DNA of 64,000 bases from Rostratula benghalensis. Taxonomy: Eukaryota > Chordata > Aves > Charadriiformes > Rostratulidae. Positions 1 to 12,411 of this stretch are shown here, piece after piece; positions within the stretch are counted from its first letter, which is position 1, and the number at the start of each line of letters is the position of its first letter. Where the stretch lies: positions 293,807 through 357,806 of the forward strand of contig VXAI01000013.1 in assembly GCA_013399305.1 (NCBI GenBank), given 5' to 3'. The notes beneath the pieces were generated by a model, which made no database searches, was not told the DNA's origin, and was given only the letters and a program-made list of their open reading frames with translations. The translations under genes and the position numbers were made by a program.

Positions 1-3000
1 TCAACTTATCATTTGGCTGGTGACTGTCTGTTATATTAAACTCCTACATTTATTGCTTCTGGCAGAGTCATGGGTTCCTGAGGAACTATGACAGCTACTC
101 AGGGAGTGTGAAAGGTGCCTTGGGTCCTCCCTTAAGTTGAAGTGATACTGAAAAATAGCTTTAACATCCTAACAGTGAACTGAAAGCACAGTGCTATGCT
201 GTATGCTGGGTAGAAATAGTCCCCATTTCTGCTGTAGCCTGGCTACGTAAGACCTACTAACCTTCAGTATGTAGACAGGGATGCTGATTCCGGTTCCCAG
301 AATTTTATATGTATAAAAGGACTATCATTAAGTGTGAAGGGGTTTAATGTTTCTGTTCTTCTAAGACTGTTCACTAATTTACTTTCAATATTCTTCCTAC
401 AGAAGCACTGAAAAGAAGAAAGTTTCTTCAAAAGTCTCCCGAATGGTATTTTGTACAAAAGAATCTCATTATTTGAGTACCAAAATTATTTTTTTTTAAA
501 GTTTACATTACAGTCTGCTAACCAGTGTTGAAGGTAAAATATATAAGATAAATGAAGGTAGAATATACAAGATAAATGAAGCAATACTTCTTAATGGTAT
601 CAGTGAAAAAAAGAAGAAATATGTTCACCTGTGCTCCAAATCAATGTAATAAATCACTTAGCTTTCATAGTAGAATCTTCCACCATTTTATATGGCAGCA
701 TATAAGAATTATGTCTTTCACAGATTTAAAAGACAAGATTCTTTGAGCTGCTTGCTCTCTTACTGCCTAGCTCCCCAAACCAGAGCTCCTACCACTGAAG
801 CAGATTCTGCTGCCAGGGAGAATGGCTGAGCAAATACCATAGTCTTTTAAAATAATATTTGCTTTAGGTAATCACATTACCTTTTCCCAGACATTATTGT
901 CCAAAGGAGCAAATTACCTGTGCAGTTCATGGAGAAATTCCCCACATTTACATTTACATCGAACACACAAACTTTCTCATCCTTCTGAAAACCAACAAGT
1001 ATTGAACTGTGTTGAGAGAAACACAGTGATGCTCTCTCATTAATTTCATCAATGAAAATATTTTCTGGAAGGATTTTTTCTCTAGTTTCTCATCAATCTC
1101 TAGATTTTTTTTTTTTTTTTGAAATATTATACTTCTATGAAGCATTCTTTCAGATGAGAAGCAGGAGACAGAATAAAATACACGCAGCTCAATATTGCTT
1201 GGATTACTCAAAGCCCATACAATTGCTAAAGTGGAGAAGTGGAGAAAGAAATTAGTAAGTTGGACAGGGATGTTCTAAATGACAGGGCAGATTTGAAGTT
1301 GGTATAAGATAATGTTGATATCCTGACCTTAATGAAACTGGGACACCAGCTAAATACTTATTCCAAATAGCCAGAAGTGAAGGTATAGAAATGAAGAAAT
1401 GTGAGAAATACAGTAGACACATATTTTCCTCTCCTTGTTTCTTATCTTCATTCCCATTGTATCTTTTTTTCAAGGAATAATTATAAATCAAAAAGAGGGA
1501 AAAAACCCCAAAAACAGTCACAATTGAGTATAAACCAGTAAAACTTCTGTAATAACTATCATCTCTTTGCTTCCATGTCTACCACCAACAGGATGTATCC
1601 ACAGGCAATATCTGCCACACAGATTTTTTCACTACATACTATTTGTTGTGGTTTTGTTTGGTTTGACAACGACAGCTTTGACAGTAATATTCTTCTCTCA
1701 TCCGTTGAGTATGATTTCTGCTCCATTTGCTGCTTGTATGAGAAGCAGAGCATTGGAGTTTGTATGTGAAATTATGTCTTACCATCATCTGTTGAATTCA
1801 GACACCTGGCTAATGAGATCTGCACAGGTAGAATCCAGGGAGATTTCACTAGGTTTAAAGAAGTGGTCTTATATCTGCTTATCCCAGAAAATTATCCACA
1901 GGTTTGGTTTTATATTTTCCAATTGTACCCAATTATTTTAGATGCTTTACTCTGATTTTTTGTTGTATAAGAAAGACAAGACAGCTTTCTATGTCTGGTC
2001 TAATTTTTTAGAAAGAAAATTTCAGATTATTTGTAAAATTCTATTCGAGTAAAAAAAGTAAAATTGCAGTGTGAAAGTCAGCCTTTATTCTGACTGACAA
2101 AAACAAACACAGAATTTGATGCTTCAGCAAGTAATGGTCTTTTTGCTTTTAAAGCACCTCAAAACTGGTAGTTTCAGTGTTTCTGATAGAAACTTTGTGT
2201 TCTTGATTTTTCTTAATGTAAAGTAAATGATTTCTAAATTTTTTATCAAAATCATATGGCTGCTCTGGGTGACTAGAAAACTGAACAATACCCTCTTTAC
2301 TGTGAATTCAGTAAGTCATTCTTGATATATATGTTGTTTTACAACAATATGGTGTTAAGGCATTTTTTGTAGTAAAGGATGGCGCATTCCCATCCATATA
2401 GATTGTATTGAAATTACCTTGGGCAAGTTATTGTTTGCTCAGGTTAACATCAGGAATTTGAATTACTGAAGGAAAGCAGAATTGTAAGCAACAGTTTTGA
2501 GTACTTCTTTCTTTAGTATTCAGATAAATATTGGTTGTGTATTCATTCTGCTGTGAAATCTGACAAAACATCTTTCTTTTTTACAACCTTTCATATTTAA
2601 ACAACTACTTCAAAGTGTTCCCAAAGATGCTGAACACTCCATTATTAAAAGAGCATTTATATTAAGTGGGTGATTCTTTTATATCCGTTGTGTGGTGTGT
2701 AAAACAGGCATTCATTCTGTATTTGTAGCTCAGATAATTTTGTTTACATTTCTGGTTGTGCTTTTTTTGGACAATGTGTTTTCCATAATTTTTTGTGTTG
2801 CTGCAGGGAAGTAAAAGCCTACTAGATGTGATGCATACTCCTAGGTAATACAATGAAGGCAATTTACATCGCTTCATCATGTGCTCCTGCTTTATGCTTT
2901 TCTTTCTTTCTAAAGAGAATAAATTAAGGGAATACATTTAGAATAATAATTTTGATTTTATTAATAGCATCTTAGACAATCTTCTCCACAGAAAAAAATT

Positions 3001-3135
3001 AGCTGGTGATGTTGTCGCTGCCAGTTTTGCTGACACTTTACATGAAAGCTCTAAACTTCCAGTGTGGAGAAACTTGTAGAAGGTCACACAGGGTTCAGTG
3101 AAATGCCTCATGTTATCTTTAACTGTTAAACTCGG
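1..3135. other. AT-rich noncoding stretch
   Basis: No gene or recognisable transposon seen. Open frames are short, overlap one another on both strands and lack domain-like composition; the frame at 1567-1941 plus (124 codons) is within chance expectation for AT-rich DNA of this length. The stretch holds a 24-bp tandem duplication (530-577) and short poly-T and poly-A runs. Old interspersed repeats too degraded to see by eye may be present. Confidence 0.6.
530..577. repeat. 24-bp tandem duplication, two copies
   Basis: Two adjacent 24-bp units, 530-553 and 554-577, both starting gaaggta and ending gataaat, with two transitions between them. A short local duplication, probably from replication slippage. 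Confidence 0.85.
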
Positions 3136-3929
3136 TGTATTGGGTTGACATGGCAAAGTTTTGGTAGCGGGGTGTGCTGCAGGAGTGGCCTCTGTAAGAG
3201 GAGGCCGGGGGCTTCCCCATGCTGACAACTGCTGCTTTAAGCCACCTACAAAATGGACCCACAATTGGACATAGCTGAGCCCACAAGCCAAGCTGGTGGC
3301 CTCTCTGTGATAACGTATTTAAGAAACAGTAAAAAAATGTTATGCTATGAGAGAATGGAGTGAGGAAAAAATGTAAGAAACGGCCCTGCAAACACCAAGG
3401 CCAGTGAAGAGGGCAGTAAGGAGCTACACCAGGTTTCAGAGCAGAGATTCCCTGCAACCCATGCAGAAAATTATAGTGAAGCAGGGTGTCCCCTGCAGTC
3501 CATGGAGGACCCCACACAGGAGCTGTTTTTCTGGCAGGAGCTGTGGCCCTGTGGGAGACACTGTTCCTGAAGAACTGTACACCACAGAAAGAACCCCTGC
3601 TGAAGCAGTTCATGAAAAACTGCAGACTGTGGGAAGGATCCACACTGAAGAAGTTTATGAGGGACTGTATCCCATGGGTGGGGAACCTACACTGGCCCAG
3701 GGGAAGAGTGTGAGAAAGATGGAGTAGCAGAGACAAAGGCTTATGGGTTGAATTATGGAATGAGTATTTCCCACCTGCCTGCCATGATCATAGGGAGAAG
3801 GTAGAAAAGTTAGGAATGAAGTTGAGTTTGGACAGAAAAGTGAGTCAGGAGCAGGTGTTTTTAATTTTGTCTTTCTTCAGTTAAGGTCAACAATGGGAAT
3901 ATAATACTGAACTCTATTTGACCGCAACA
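3136..3929 (+). mobile_element. degraded solo LTR of an avian ERVL-type endogenous retrovirus
   Basis: The left end reads tgtattgggttgacatggca and is followed by the 'caaagttttggtagcgggg' segment I recognise from a large family of avian ERVL LTRs. The body (about 3400-3720) is a chain of imperfect modules of about 40-50 bp, each built around an 'aactgcagNccNtgg...ccacactg...gaag' pattern, which is typical of this LTR family. The element is more GC-rich than its surroundings. No gag, pol or env coding sequence flanks it, so it is best read as a solo LTR left by LTR-LTR recombination. The right end is unsure: I place it at the terminal CA at 3929, but a match to the expected ggtcaaca-type end also occurs near 3885-3892, and no clean 5-bp target duplication is visible (ctcgg on the left, tctgg on the right). 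At about 0.8 kb it appears shorter than full-length members as I remember them. Open frames on both strands inside it are incidental. Confidence 0.85.
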
Positions 3930-6900
3930 TCTGGTGCCAGGTTGTCTGTTACAGATTTTTCCATAATGCACATCGTTGTCATGCGTAGACAGGAACTTTT
4001 CTGATAGAGAAGAGAAAACTTATTAGGTCCTTCCTCTCTCTGTTTCCACACTGAGGCATTCTCATTCATTAGGTTCTGTAGCCTGTAAGAAATGACCCTG
4101 AAATACAGTTTGAGTATTCACATAGTTTTGAACCAAAACTTGAATAGTTGTATGTATTGCAAAAAGCAACATAAAGTTTTCAACCTCTCTCAGGTCTTCT
4201 AGGCAAGTCAGATCTTAACATTTATTTTGGACATATGTTATTGAGCCATTGAATACTGGCAGATCAAAGGTTAAATAAAAAGCACAATCATTGTAATTTT
4301 GTTTGTTATTGATGAGTCTCCCAAAAGAAGGGCTATGCACAGTCTATACCACAACTGTATTTTATTGAATTAAATTGTTTTGAGTTCCAGCACTATTTTC
4401 AATTTAGTGATGTTTATGTTATTCAGTGCTGTAGCTGTAGTTATTCAGCCTATTGTGGGTCATCCCAGCTAGGGCCCATCCTGTCATGGGTAACTATTTA
4501 TGCATATGTCAATAGTCTTGTAGCCTGCTACAAATGATTTTTGTGTTCAGCCCCTTTACATGTGCAAGGAAGCAACACTAATCACACAGCACTGAGCTCT
4601 GGAACCTTGAAGACTGAATGCACTAGCTCATTAAGGAAAGTGAATTGTAATGACTGAAAAGATTCCCAAAACTAAATTTGTGTTGGTGCAAGTGTTATCA
4701 AACTAATCTCAAAAGCAGTGTTACATTATTTTTCACTTTATGTTTTCACTTGCTTTGTAACAACAGCTTGCTTTGCTTTACTCTTCCTTTGTTATAAAAA
4801 AAATAAAATAAGAATAACAATAAAAATATAATTACTTCTTGAAATTTTAGTGGTTCAAAGTTGATTTGTTAATTTGCTGTTTGCACACAACCTCAATGAG
4901 CTTTCAAATACTCAAGAAATTTAGAGAAGTTAAATTAGGTGACAATATTTATGTAAATTGTGATATAACTGTCCAACCTGGTTACTGAACTATCATGTCA
5001 TCATATGGAGTACACCTGTAGATGATGACAGTGCTCTGTGTAGATTACTAGTAATTTCAGTGCATTTTGGTTTTAATCTTTGAACATAATAGATGGACAT
5101 TACATGAGGAAGTGCAAGGCAGTTTTGTATTTACAGAAACTTGGAAAATTGTTGCAGCATAGTGGTGCAAAGGAAATTATTGACATTGGCTAGGTTTCTT
5201 TTTCTCAGGAGCAGTGATTCCAATTGCATTTGACTTTGCTGAGACATATAAATGAGTGATATCAAGGTTTATTTAATAAAATATTATTTATTTTTCAGAA
5301 AACTTTTCATCATAAAGAGAAAGAAATTAAAGTGCAACCAGATGCAATAGGTAAAATAGCTTACGAGGTCTTTCAATGTACATTTCAAGAAAATAAAATG
5401 TTTTGAAGAAAAAGCAAACCTAAAAACACTCCAGCTGTTATTAGCATTTTAACTCTTAAATCATTACTAAAACTTATGAAAGCTGAACCTATCAACCTTT
5501 CAGCTCCTAGGGGGTCTAATCTAACATGCAGTAAAGTCAATGAAAAGATTCAAGGCAAGTTCATGTTGTACATGAGCTTAACAAAATTAAAGCATTCACT
5601 AAGGCATTAGCTTGTGGCAGTAACAGATTTCAGGGCTGGGTGAATCTTTTGGAGCATTTTGCCCTGGTAGTTTCACCTCTGAGAGAAGTTTCAAGCTGAG
5701 AGTCTCAGCTGGAGCAGAGGCACACAGGCCATTGTCACTCCCTATGTTTGTGGCTAACTAAAGTGTATTCGGAAAAGCTTTGGCTCCCTTTCTGGACATG
5801 CTTTAATGGAGCACAGAGCATGAGCAAGTGCAGATATGCTAAGGACACGAACTGATATAAGCCCTCTGAAACTATCCCACTGCTACATGCAGTCTTGTTC
5901 TGAAGACAGTATCGTTATGAGCATGGCTGTATTCATGAAGCTGCAGAGTGCTTTGCGACATTCCTGCTTTGTGGCTTTGTTTTGTGTTTTCTTTTACTAA
6001 CCATCTCTCTCAGGTCTCATCCTGTCTCTGGAAAAGAATATTGCAAGTGCCTATATGGTGTGTATTTCAGAGTAAGTGATGCAAGTCCCTGATCCCTGAC
6101 ACAGGAAACTGAAGCGTGCCACAAAAGGATCAAGCTCTGCAACCCTACATGTTTCAAACACTGTTGCTTTAAAAATGGCAGGCTGGAGCTGCTGACACAT
6201 CTGTGTCACTCAGAAGCAGGGAGGGCTTAATTATCATCTAGCTAATCCCATAAGGGGACATAGTTGAATTTCATTAGTAGAGTATGATTTTGTACACTTC
6301 ACAGTGGTTCCACAGCTGCCTTAGTTACTCACTGGCTCTGCAAAGTAGAATGCATATACCCATCCCCTTAAATTAAAAAGGTGATGCTAACAGCAAGAGA
6401 ATGAAAAATGGGTTCAGGTGAAGAGGTCTAATCAGGAAAGTACTGACAATTCCTTTCAGTAGCTTTCCTTCAAAGGAATGTAGGCATTTCAAGTTAACTC
6501 TCTCTCCAGTATTCATTGCCTTTTTCAGACCCCCTGGAAAAATGAATTGACAGTTATGTCATGTTACATACTATATATAGGGAGGACAATTTACAGGTGG
6601 GGGTATGAACTGCAAAGGAACAAATGTTAAGGGGAATGGAAAGTAAATAATTACCCAACAACCATCTGGTCCTTTGGATGCACATTTACGTATATACAGT
6701 TAAGTACTTGTGAATATATGACTTTTTTGTCATCTTTGATACTAATCAGTAGAGATGAGGAAATATGTTTTGGCTAATATAAAAGGAATTTAAATATGGA
6801 TTTCTATGTAGAGTATAAAATGTCAGAAACTTATATTATTTAACAAATATCTTTCTATTAGGGAAAGATGAAGAAAAACTGTGAGTTTGGAAGCACTGTA

Positions 6901-9259
6901 ATAGTGGGGTTTATGTCTTTTGAAGCAAACTTTCCTCATTTTCTGTTTGGAAATGGAATTAGAACAGAAAATTAAGTAAAAGTATTAAAATTTCTCAAAA
7001 TGCAAACAAACAATATATATTTTGCTTGGCAAAATGTGTGTATGTGCAGATCATTTTTGTTTGCTGGAATAACTAAAATTTATAGCTCATTTCAAACTTC
7101 AATAATTTATCTCTAGGTTTTTTGCTTTTTACCTCTCACGGGAAATAAAATTAACTTTAACGTATATTAAGCTACTGGAAGCTGGGGCAACCATAAGATT
7201 CAACTAGCTGAAGGATTTAGTGTCAATAGGCTTAGAAAAATGAAAGTAGAGGCATTTGAATAACTTTGTAAAACTATTTAAAATAGCATCCTCTTTCCCA
7301 ATAATTCCTATTTTCTACTCCTGTTTGCCCTTGTTTCATTGTCTGCTGCTTGCCCTCTCAGTAAATTTGTGTGGTAGCCAAAGACATTGAAGCTGATTGT
7401 GAAAGATGAAAAAAAGGGAATAATTTAAAAGCAATAAAATGGTATGAGAAAAAGAAATTGAAATGAAAAAAAAAACCCTAAATGTTTTACAATGTAGTGC
7501 TACTCAGGGAATAATTCCAACAGAATTAATCAGCCACAGTACAACAGGGGCTTGTTTTATTGCAGGTTTTAAAAGAGCCTTTAGGGTCTTGAGTATACAG
7601 TAAAAGGGGCCCATCTTTCTCTCAGGAAAATCAAGAGGAGTTTTGACATTGACCTTAGTGCGAGTACGGCTGGTCAAAAGGCCACGCACAGAGAAAACTA
7701 CACTGTCCTTTTTAGCATTGGGTTTGAGTTAATAACTCTAATGAAAGTCACTAAGCAGAAATTAGAGCATGCATGCAAGTTATGGTAGTCCTGGATCCTT
7801 ACCTGAAGCATGGCAACTGTAAGAGCAAACGAATAAATAGATTTTATTGTATTTATCATATCCAAATGAAAGCTAATCTCAGAAAACTTTGTGTTTTATC
7901 ATTGAGGCTAACCAGGCAAAATAGGAAATTTCTCAATAGTAAACAAAATATCCCTATAGCTCACAGGTATGGATTGGTGTTCCACAGAGGTCTGTTCTTC
8001 ATAGTTCTGTTTATCTTTATTTAAAAAATAAAACAGCAAAAATGAAGACTAGTTATAAAAATGTTTTGGGTGATAGGCTAAAAATAAAGTATGCAAGCAG
8101 CTCTAATTTCTACCATTCGATTACATGAAACTTCTATGCAGACACAAAGCTTTTTTTTTTTTTAGCTGTATTACCACAGTTTACCACACTGTTGACTGAG
8201 GTGATGAGCTCAGACAGCAGAAAATGAGTTGGTGTGGCCCAGACTCTTCAATACACTCACTTCTGCTCACAGGACAGCATGACATATTAGTAGCTTCAGG
8301 TGGTAATGACTTTAAGCCCCTTAGCAAGATATTGTTCTCTATTGGCCTTTTCAGAGTGCCTTGCTTCAGCTTTTTAGAGATGCATCACAGAACTTGCCTC
8401 TGGAAGGACAGGCAGTTAAGGCAGACCTAGCCAATCATATATCTTCCTGATTTTAGGGTTCTTGGAGCCTGGATAACCTTTGGAAGGAAATCCTGAATAT
8501 TTCAGTTATGACAGGTTACTGAGGCCAGATGTAGCATACACTTACATTGTTTCCAGTCCTACGTAAACTTCTGACACTGGAGTTGTGATAAGGCTTTTGA
8601 AGGGCAATGCCATTGCTGTTTTTCCCCCTCCCTGAATGCGAAGGCTCTTTCCATCACACTGACCCTTAGCATTGTTTTTAATATAATTATTTTGCATATG
8701 ATATGAATAGATTAAAGTATATCCACTGATGAATTTGTTATTTTTCAGTGCAACAAATCTTTCTAAAATCTATTTCACATTGTAGGCATGGGGATAATCT
8801 CTTGAGATGAGCAGTTACATCTTCTTTTCATTTGTATCTCAGGGTCATTTGTCTTAATGAGAAACATATCAATGTCTCACCTACACAGACAGAAGAGGTT
8901 ATGTCTTTTTTTCCACAAGAGACCTGCAAAACTTTGAACTGCACAGCTACAGAAATTGAGATGATCTATAGAGTTCAATTCTAAAGCTATAAATCATGGT
9001 GGCAGAGACTTCTGGTCAATAAGCTCCTGTGAACTTGTTTCCATTTCTAACCCGCATGCACTTACATCATGCGTTCCACACAAGTTCTTTGTCCTGTTTC
9101 AGGGACTTTCAACATTAACCTGGCACAGATACAGGATGAAAAAATAAAAGGTCACATGCTGTAGAATGTGTACCACAAATGCTGAACAAACATTTCAGTC
9201 AAACAGCGTTGAGGATCTTTTCTATGGGTATCAAGAAACGGGAAACATTAATAAGAAAG

Positions 9260-9287
9260 ATTATGTATGACTGCAATCATACATAAT
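9260..9287. repeat. perfect 11-bp inverted repeat with 6-nt loop
   Basis: attatgtatga (9260-9270) and its exact reverse complement tcatacataat (9277-9287) flank ctgcaa. It could form a small hairpin. It is directly followed by TATATC-unit repeats, so a slippage or template-switch origin is likely. Too short for a microRNA precursor. Confidence 0.8.
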
Positions 9288-9289
9288 AA

Positions 9290-9312
9290 CTATATCTATA
9301 TCTATATATAAT
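9290..9312. repeat. short TATATC/TA microsatellite
   Basis: Consecutive tatatc units pass into a TA run. Confidence 0.7.
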
Positions 9313-10840
9313 ATAACCATTGTGACTTGAGTAAGAGTTTTGAAATTTTGAAGACCCCAAATAAAGATAAAGGATCACAGTTTAAGGAAGCTACATTTAA
9401 AAACCTTGACCTGTGGGTATTTACTTTACAGTATAATGTAATTAACATTTAAAACTCTAGATCCTAATGGCTGAGATCAATGCTCACAGAAAATAGTTAG
9501 AGTAATGCCACACTCAATAATTTCACAAGAAAAAGCTTTTGTCTTTCTGTACATACTGTTAAAGTTTTTAGGGGATAGAAGACTCATGTACTTCGTACTG
9601 CTGAGGGAGAAGGAACAGGGATCTTTCTTGAAGTTTTTTTGTTGTTGCTGTTTGCTGTTCGGTTTTCTTAATAACATTTGCAAATAGTCAGAGTTTAGTA
9701 GAATTTATGAATAGTTATGTGTATTTAAAACATGTACTATGGCTTATTCTGATATTGAAGATAATGGCTCTGCATTAGAACAGTAAGAATTCCAACAGAT
9801 GATTTGGTTATCAAATGTCAAAGGTGATTTTAATGGATTGAACGTATTTTTATGAATTGAACAATTACTATTTTATTTGTGTTGGGACTATATTTTATGA
9901 AATGCATGAACAGTATGTTCCTCCTTACTGTATGTGACAGCATGTCTGGCTTTGCATTCTAAACTCAAAAAGGCATATGGCTGCTTTGTCTATGACATAA
10001 AAATATTAGCAGCCTTTAAACTAAACTGAAAGGGGATGAGGGGACCTTAAAACCCAAGATTTCCCTCATTACAAGTGCTCCTTGATTGCTTTCTGATAGA
10101 AGACTACATATTAAAGTGATGATATATTTAAGCTTTTTCTTGCTGCAATCCTAACAATAAATGGCGTTTAAAAAAAAAAATAATAATCCAAGGGTCACAC
10201 ACAATTCTTCTTGACATACCCACTACTTCATACTAAATACATCCAATTTCCTTCTGAATTACTATATTCATAGACCTATAGATGCACATCAGATAGAACA
10301 ATTTCTCATTCTTCTTTTTTTTGTTTAATCTTCCTTGTCATGAAAGTCAGAAGGTTAAAATCCATCTTGCGTTTTTGCTTCTTCTGTAAGCTTTCACAGG
10401 CCTAAAAAGTAGCAGTAGTTTTTCTTCACATTTGAATGCAGGCAGTCACACTGGCTCATGAATGAGCAGGTAACTCTGTAAATATGTGTCTTCTCTCTCC
10501 ATGATCTCACACACTGGGCACAACAGGGATTCTTGTTGCAAAACAGCAAGGACCAAATGGTGTTGAAAATACTTTCATCTAATTCTACCACTTTCATCCA
10601 CTTAGCAACATAGTGCCAGTGCTCAAACTCAGCAGTTCAGCATCCTGTAGTCCCTCAGGGAAAAATTCTTATGAAGTTTCAAGTGCCTGGCTGGTAAATT
10701 ATTTGAAATCACCAGGGTCATATTAATCTAAAATGGCTTCAAAAATAGAATGATGGAGTTCTAGACCTGGACTTTCCTTTTTTCCCCCGCTGGAGACAGC
10801 CATCTAATAAAGGTAAATGATTATTGTGAAGTATTAATAA

Positions 10841-10886
10841 ANAAAAAAAAAAAAAAAAAAAGGAAAAAAGAGAAAAAGAAAAAAAG
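10841..10886. repeat. A-rich homopolymer tract with an ambiguous base
   Basis: An A run of about 20 followed by G-interrupted A runs. It contains the N I noticed in the window, at 10842, so the assembly is uncertain in length or base here. Confidence 0.85.
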
Positions 10887-10904
10887 TTGTCGAATACCCT
10901 TATA

Positions 10905-11180
10905 AAATTTAGTTTATATGACTGTTTTTAGATGCTGGTCATCATTCTGCTCCAAAAAGGCTTGCTGCGGCAATTATCATTTAAAATATCCGAGGGGCTG
11001 CCTGTTGGTCGCCTCATGCCAGAGGTATTTTTCATTTATCAGGGACATACTGAGGGCTCAATTTACAAGGTGGAGAAAAAGCCATTTATAGAATAGTACA
11101 TTCTTGCTGTTACTAAATAGCAGGCCCATTAATATCTCTTGCTGGTTTTCAGCTCTGAGATTTTTTGCCCCATGATGTAT
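10905..11180. other. CpG-retaining block, candidate conserved noncoding element
   Basis: Within a strongly CpG-depleted background this stretch keeps several CpGs near its left end (for example in gtcgaatac, ctgcggcaat, tatccgagg and ggtcgcctc). It has balanced composition, no simple repeats and no transposon signature. It includes a homeodomain-like caattatca. No frame is open across it and no splice sites are convincing. This is what a conserved enhancer could look like, but conservation cannot be seen from one sequence. Confidence 0.25.
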
Positions 11181-11740
11181 CAAAAAGTATCTTTAAACTG
11201 AAATTACGAACAGAAAACTGAAGGATATGGAATGAGAAATGCTGAAAAATTTTTACGCTATTTCCTTTTAACCTGGATGCTGTTGATGACTTAGCTCCCT
11301 AATGAGAACTTATTTTCTCTGGTGGGAAAAAAAAAATATCTGTTAAAGACTGAATAGAAAGTATTTAGTTTTATTAAGTTGTTTTGTATGGGCTTCAAAT
11401 AAAATTCTAAAATAATCTGTTAACAATGCCACTTGAATTGTGAAAAGTGAGAAGTAATGTTCTAATCTTTATTTTGTATCCTATAGAATGCTATGTACCT
11501 GTAATACTAAATGAATATAATATCAAACCAGAAATAATCACTACAATTGGATAGCATTTTATTCTCATTTGGAGAATTATAAATGACTTTATGAAAAGGA
11601 AACCATTTGACATCTGGCTCTAAATTTCTTAAAAAACCCTTCCATAGTAGGTTCTCTATGATGACATTGAAAATGTTGCAGATAAAGTGAATGAAAACTA
11701 TAGCTCACAATACATTGGTCTTATTTTAATCCATAGAAAG

Positions 11741-11833
11741 TTGTTGGGGTCTGGTTTTGGTTTTGTTTCTTTGTTTTGTTTTTCTTTCCTTTCAATGGTT
11801 TTGTTTTTGCTAGGTTGTTTTGTTGGGTTTTTT
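11741..11833 (+). repeat. T/G-rich low-complexity tract
   Basis: Runs of T broken by short G runs on the plus strand, with a few C interruptions. One of at least thirteen similar tracts in the window. Confidence 0.75.
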
Positions 11834-12360
11834 TCTATCTTTCTACCTTGTTTTTTCTATCAAACTATCTATTACTACCAAACATAATATACAAAACTGG
11901 AACTTCATCTCATTGGTACAGCTGTTTGGATACTTCATACACGTTTTCCATTTAGGTGTTTCAGGACTGTGTTCAATGAGGGACTTACACAGACTTGTAT
12001 ATCCCATTAAAGTCAAGCTCTGAATAGAATGAGCCTAAATTTTTGAAACTGATGAAAATTCTTCAAAAGGCTTCAAAAAGACTTTGACTATAAACCCCTT
12101 GCTTCTACTGCCATTACAATCAGCAGAGTAGAGAACCGTTTATTTCAGGCATAAACTAGACAGGGACAGAATTAAAGATTCGTATACAAGAAATCAAAGA
12201 TGAGTGTTAAATTCTTAGGATTCTTGTAGAGGGTAAATCCTCTTATCCTTTTCCCTGAGCTCACTCACCTACCTGTTGTGTGATGTAAAGTGGTGACAAT
12301 CTGTGCAACACTTAACACTCAGAGCCCTCTGCTAAGTGTAAATGCTAACACTGTTCTAGT

Positions 12361-12411
12361 AAGAATAACTTTGAAATTTAGACAGTTTTGAAACCAAGAC
12401 TCAAAGTGAAA
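12361..12411 (+). repeat. copy 1 of a 52-bp dispersed direct repeat
   Basis: Begins aagaataactttgaaattta and ends actcaaagtgaaa. It differs from copy 2 at 13752-13803 by one substitution and one missing C. The base before each copy is also t. The two copies are about 1.39 kb apart in the same orientation, and the flanks differ. Confidence 0.9.

Larger units (their letters stand above)
3930..10840. other. AT-rich noncoding stretch
   Basis: No gene, RNA gene or intact transposon recognised. Contents I can name are an 11-bp inverted repeat at 9260-9287, a short TATATC-unit microsatellite next to it, and scattered homopolymer runs. All open frames here are under about 85 codons. The sequence just right of the LTR (tctggtgccagg from 3930) resembles the start of an ERVL primer-binding site but diverges at once. 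Confidence 0.55.

Noticed and set aside
1567..1941. Plus-strand open frame of 124 codons
   Set aside because: The length is within chance expectation for 64 kb of AT-rich DNA on six frames, another frame overlaps it, and nothing in the product is recognisable.
3119..3736. Minus-strand open frame of 205 codons, the longest in the window
   Set aside because: It lies almost wholly in the ERVL-type LTR in antisense; the composition is Phe/His/Pro/Ser-rich with no domain, and LTRs do not encode proteins in this position.
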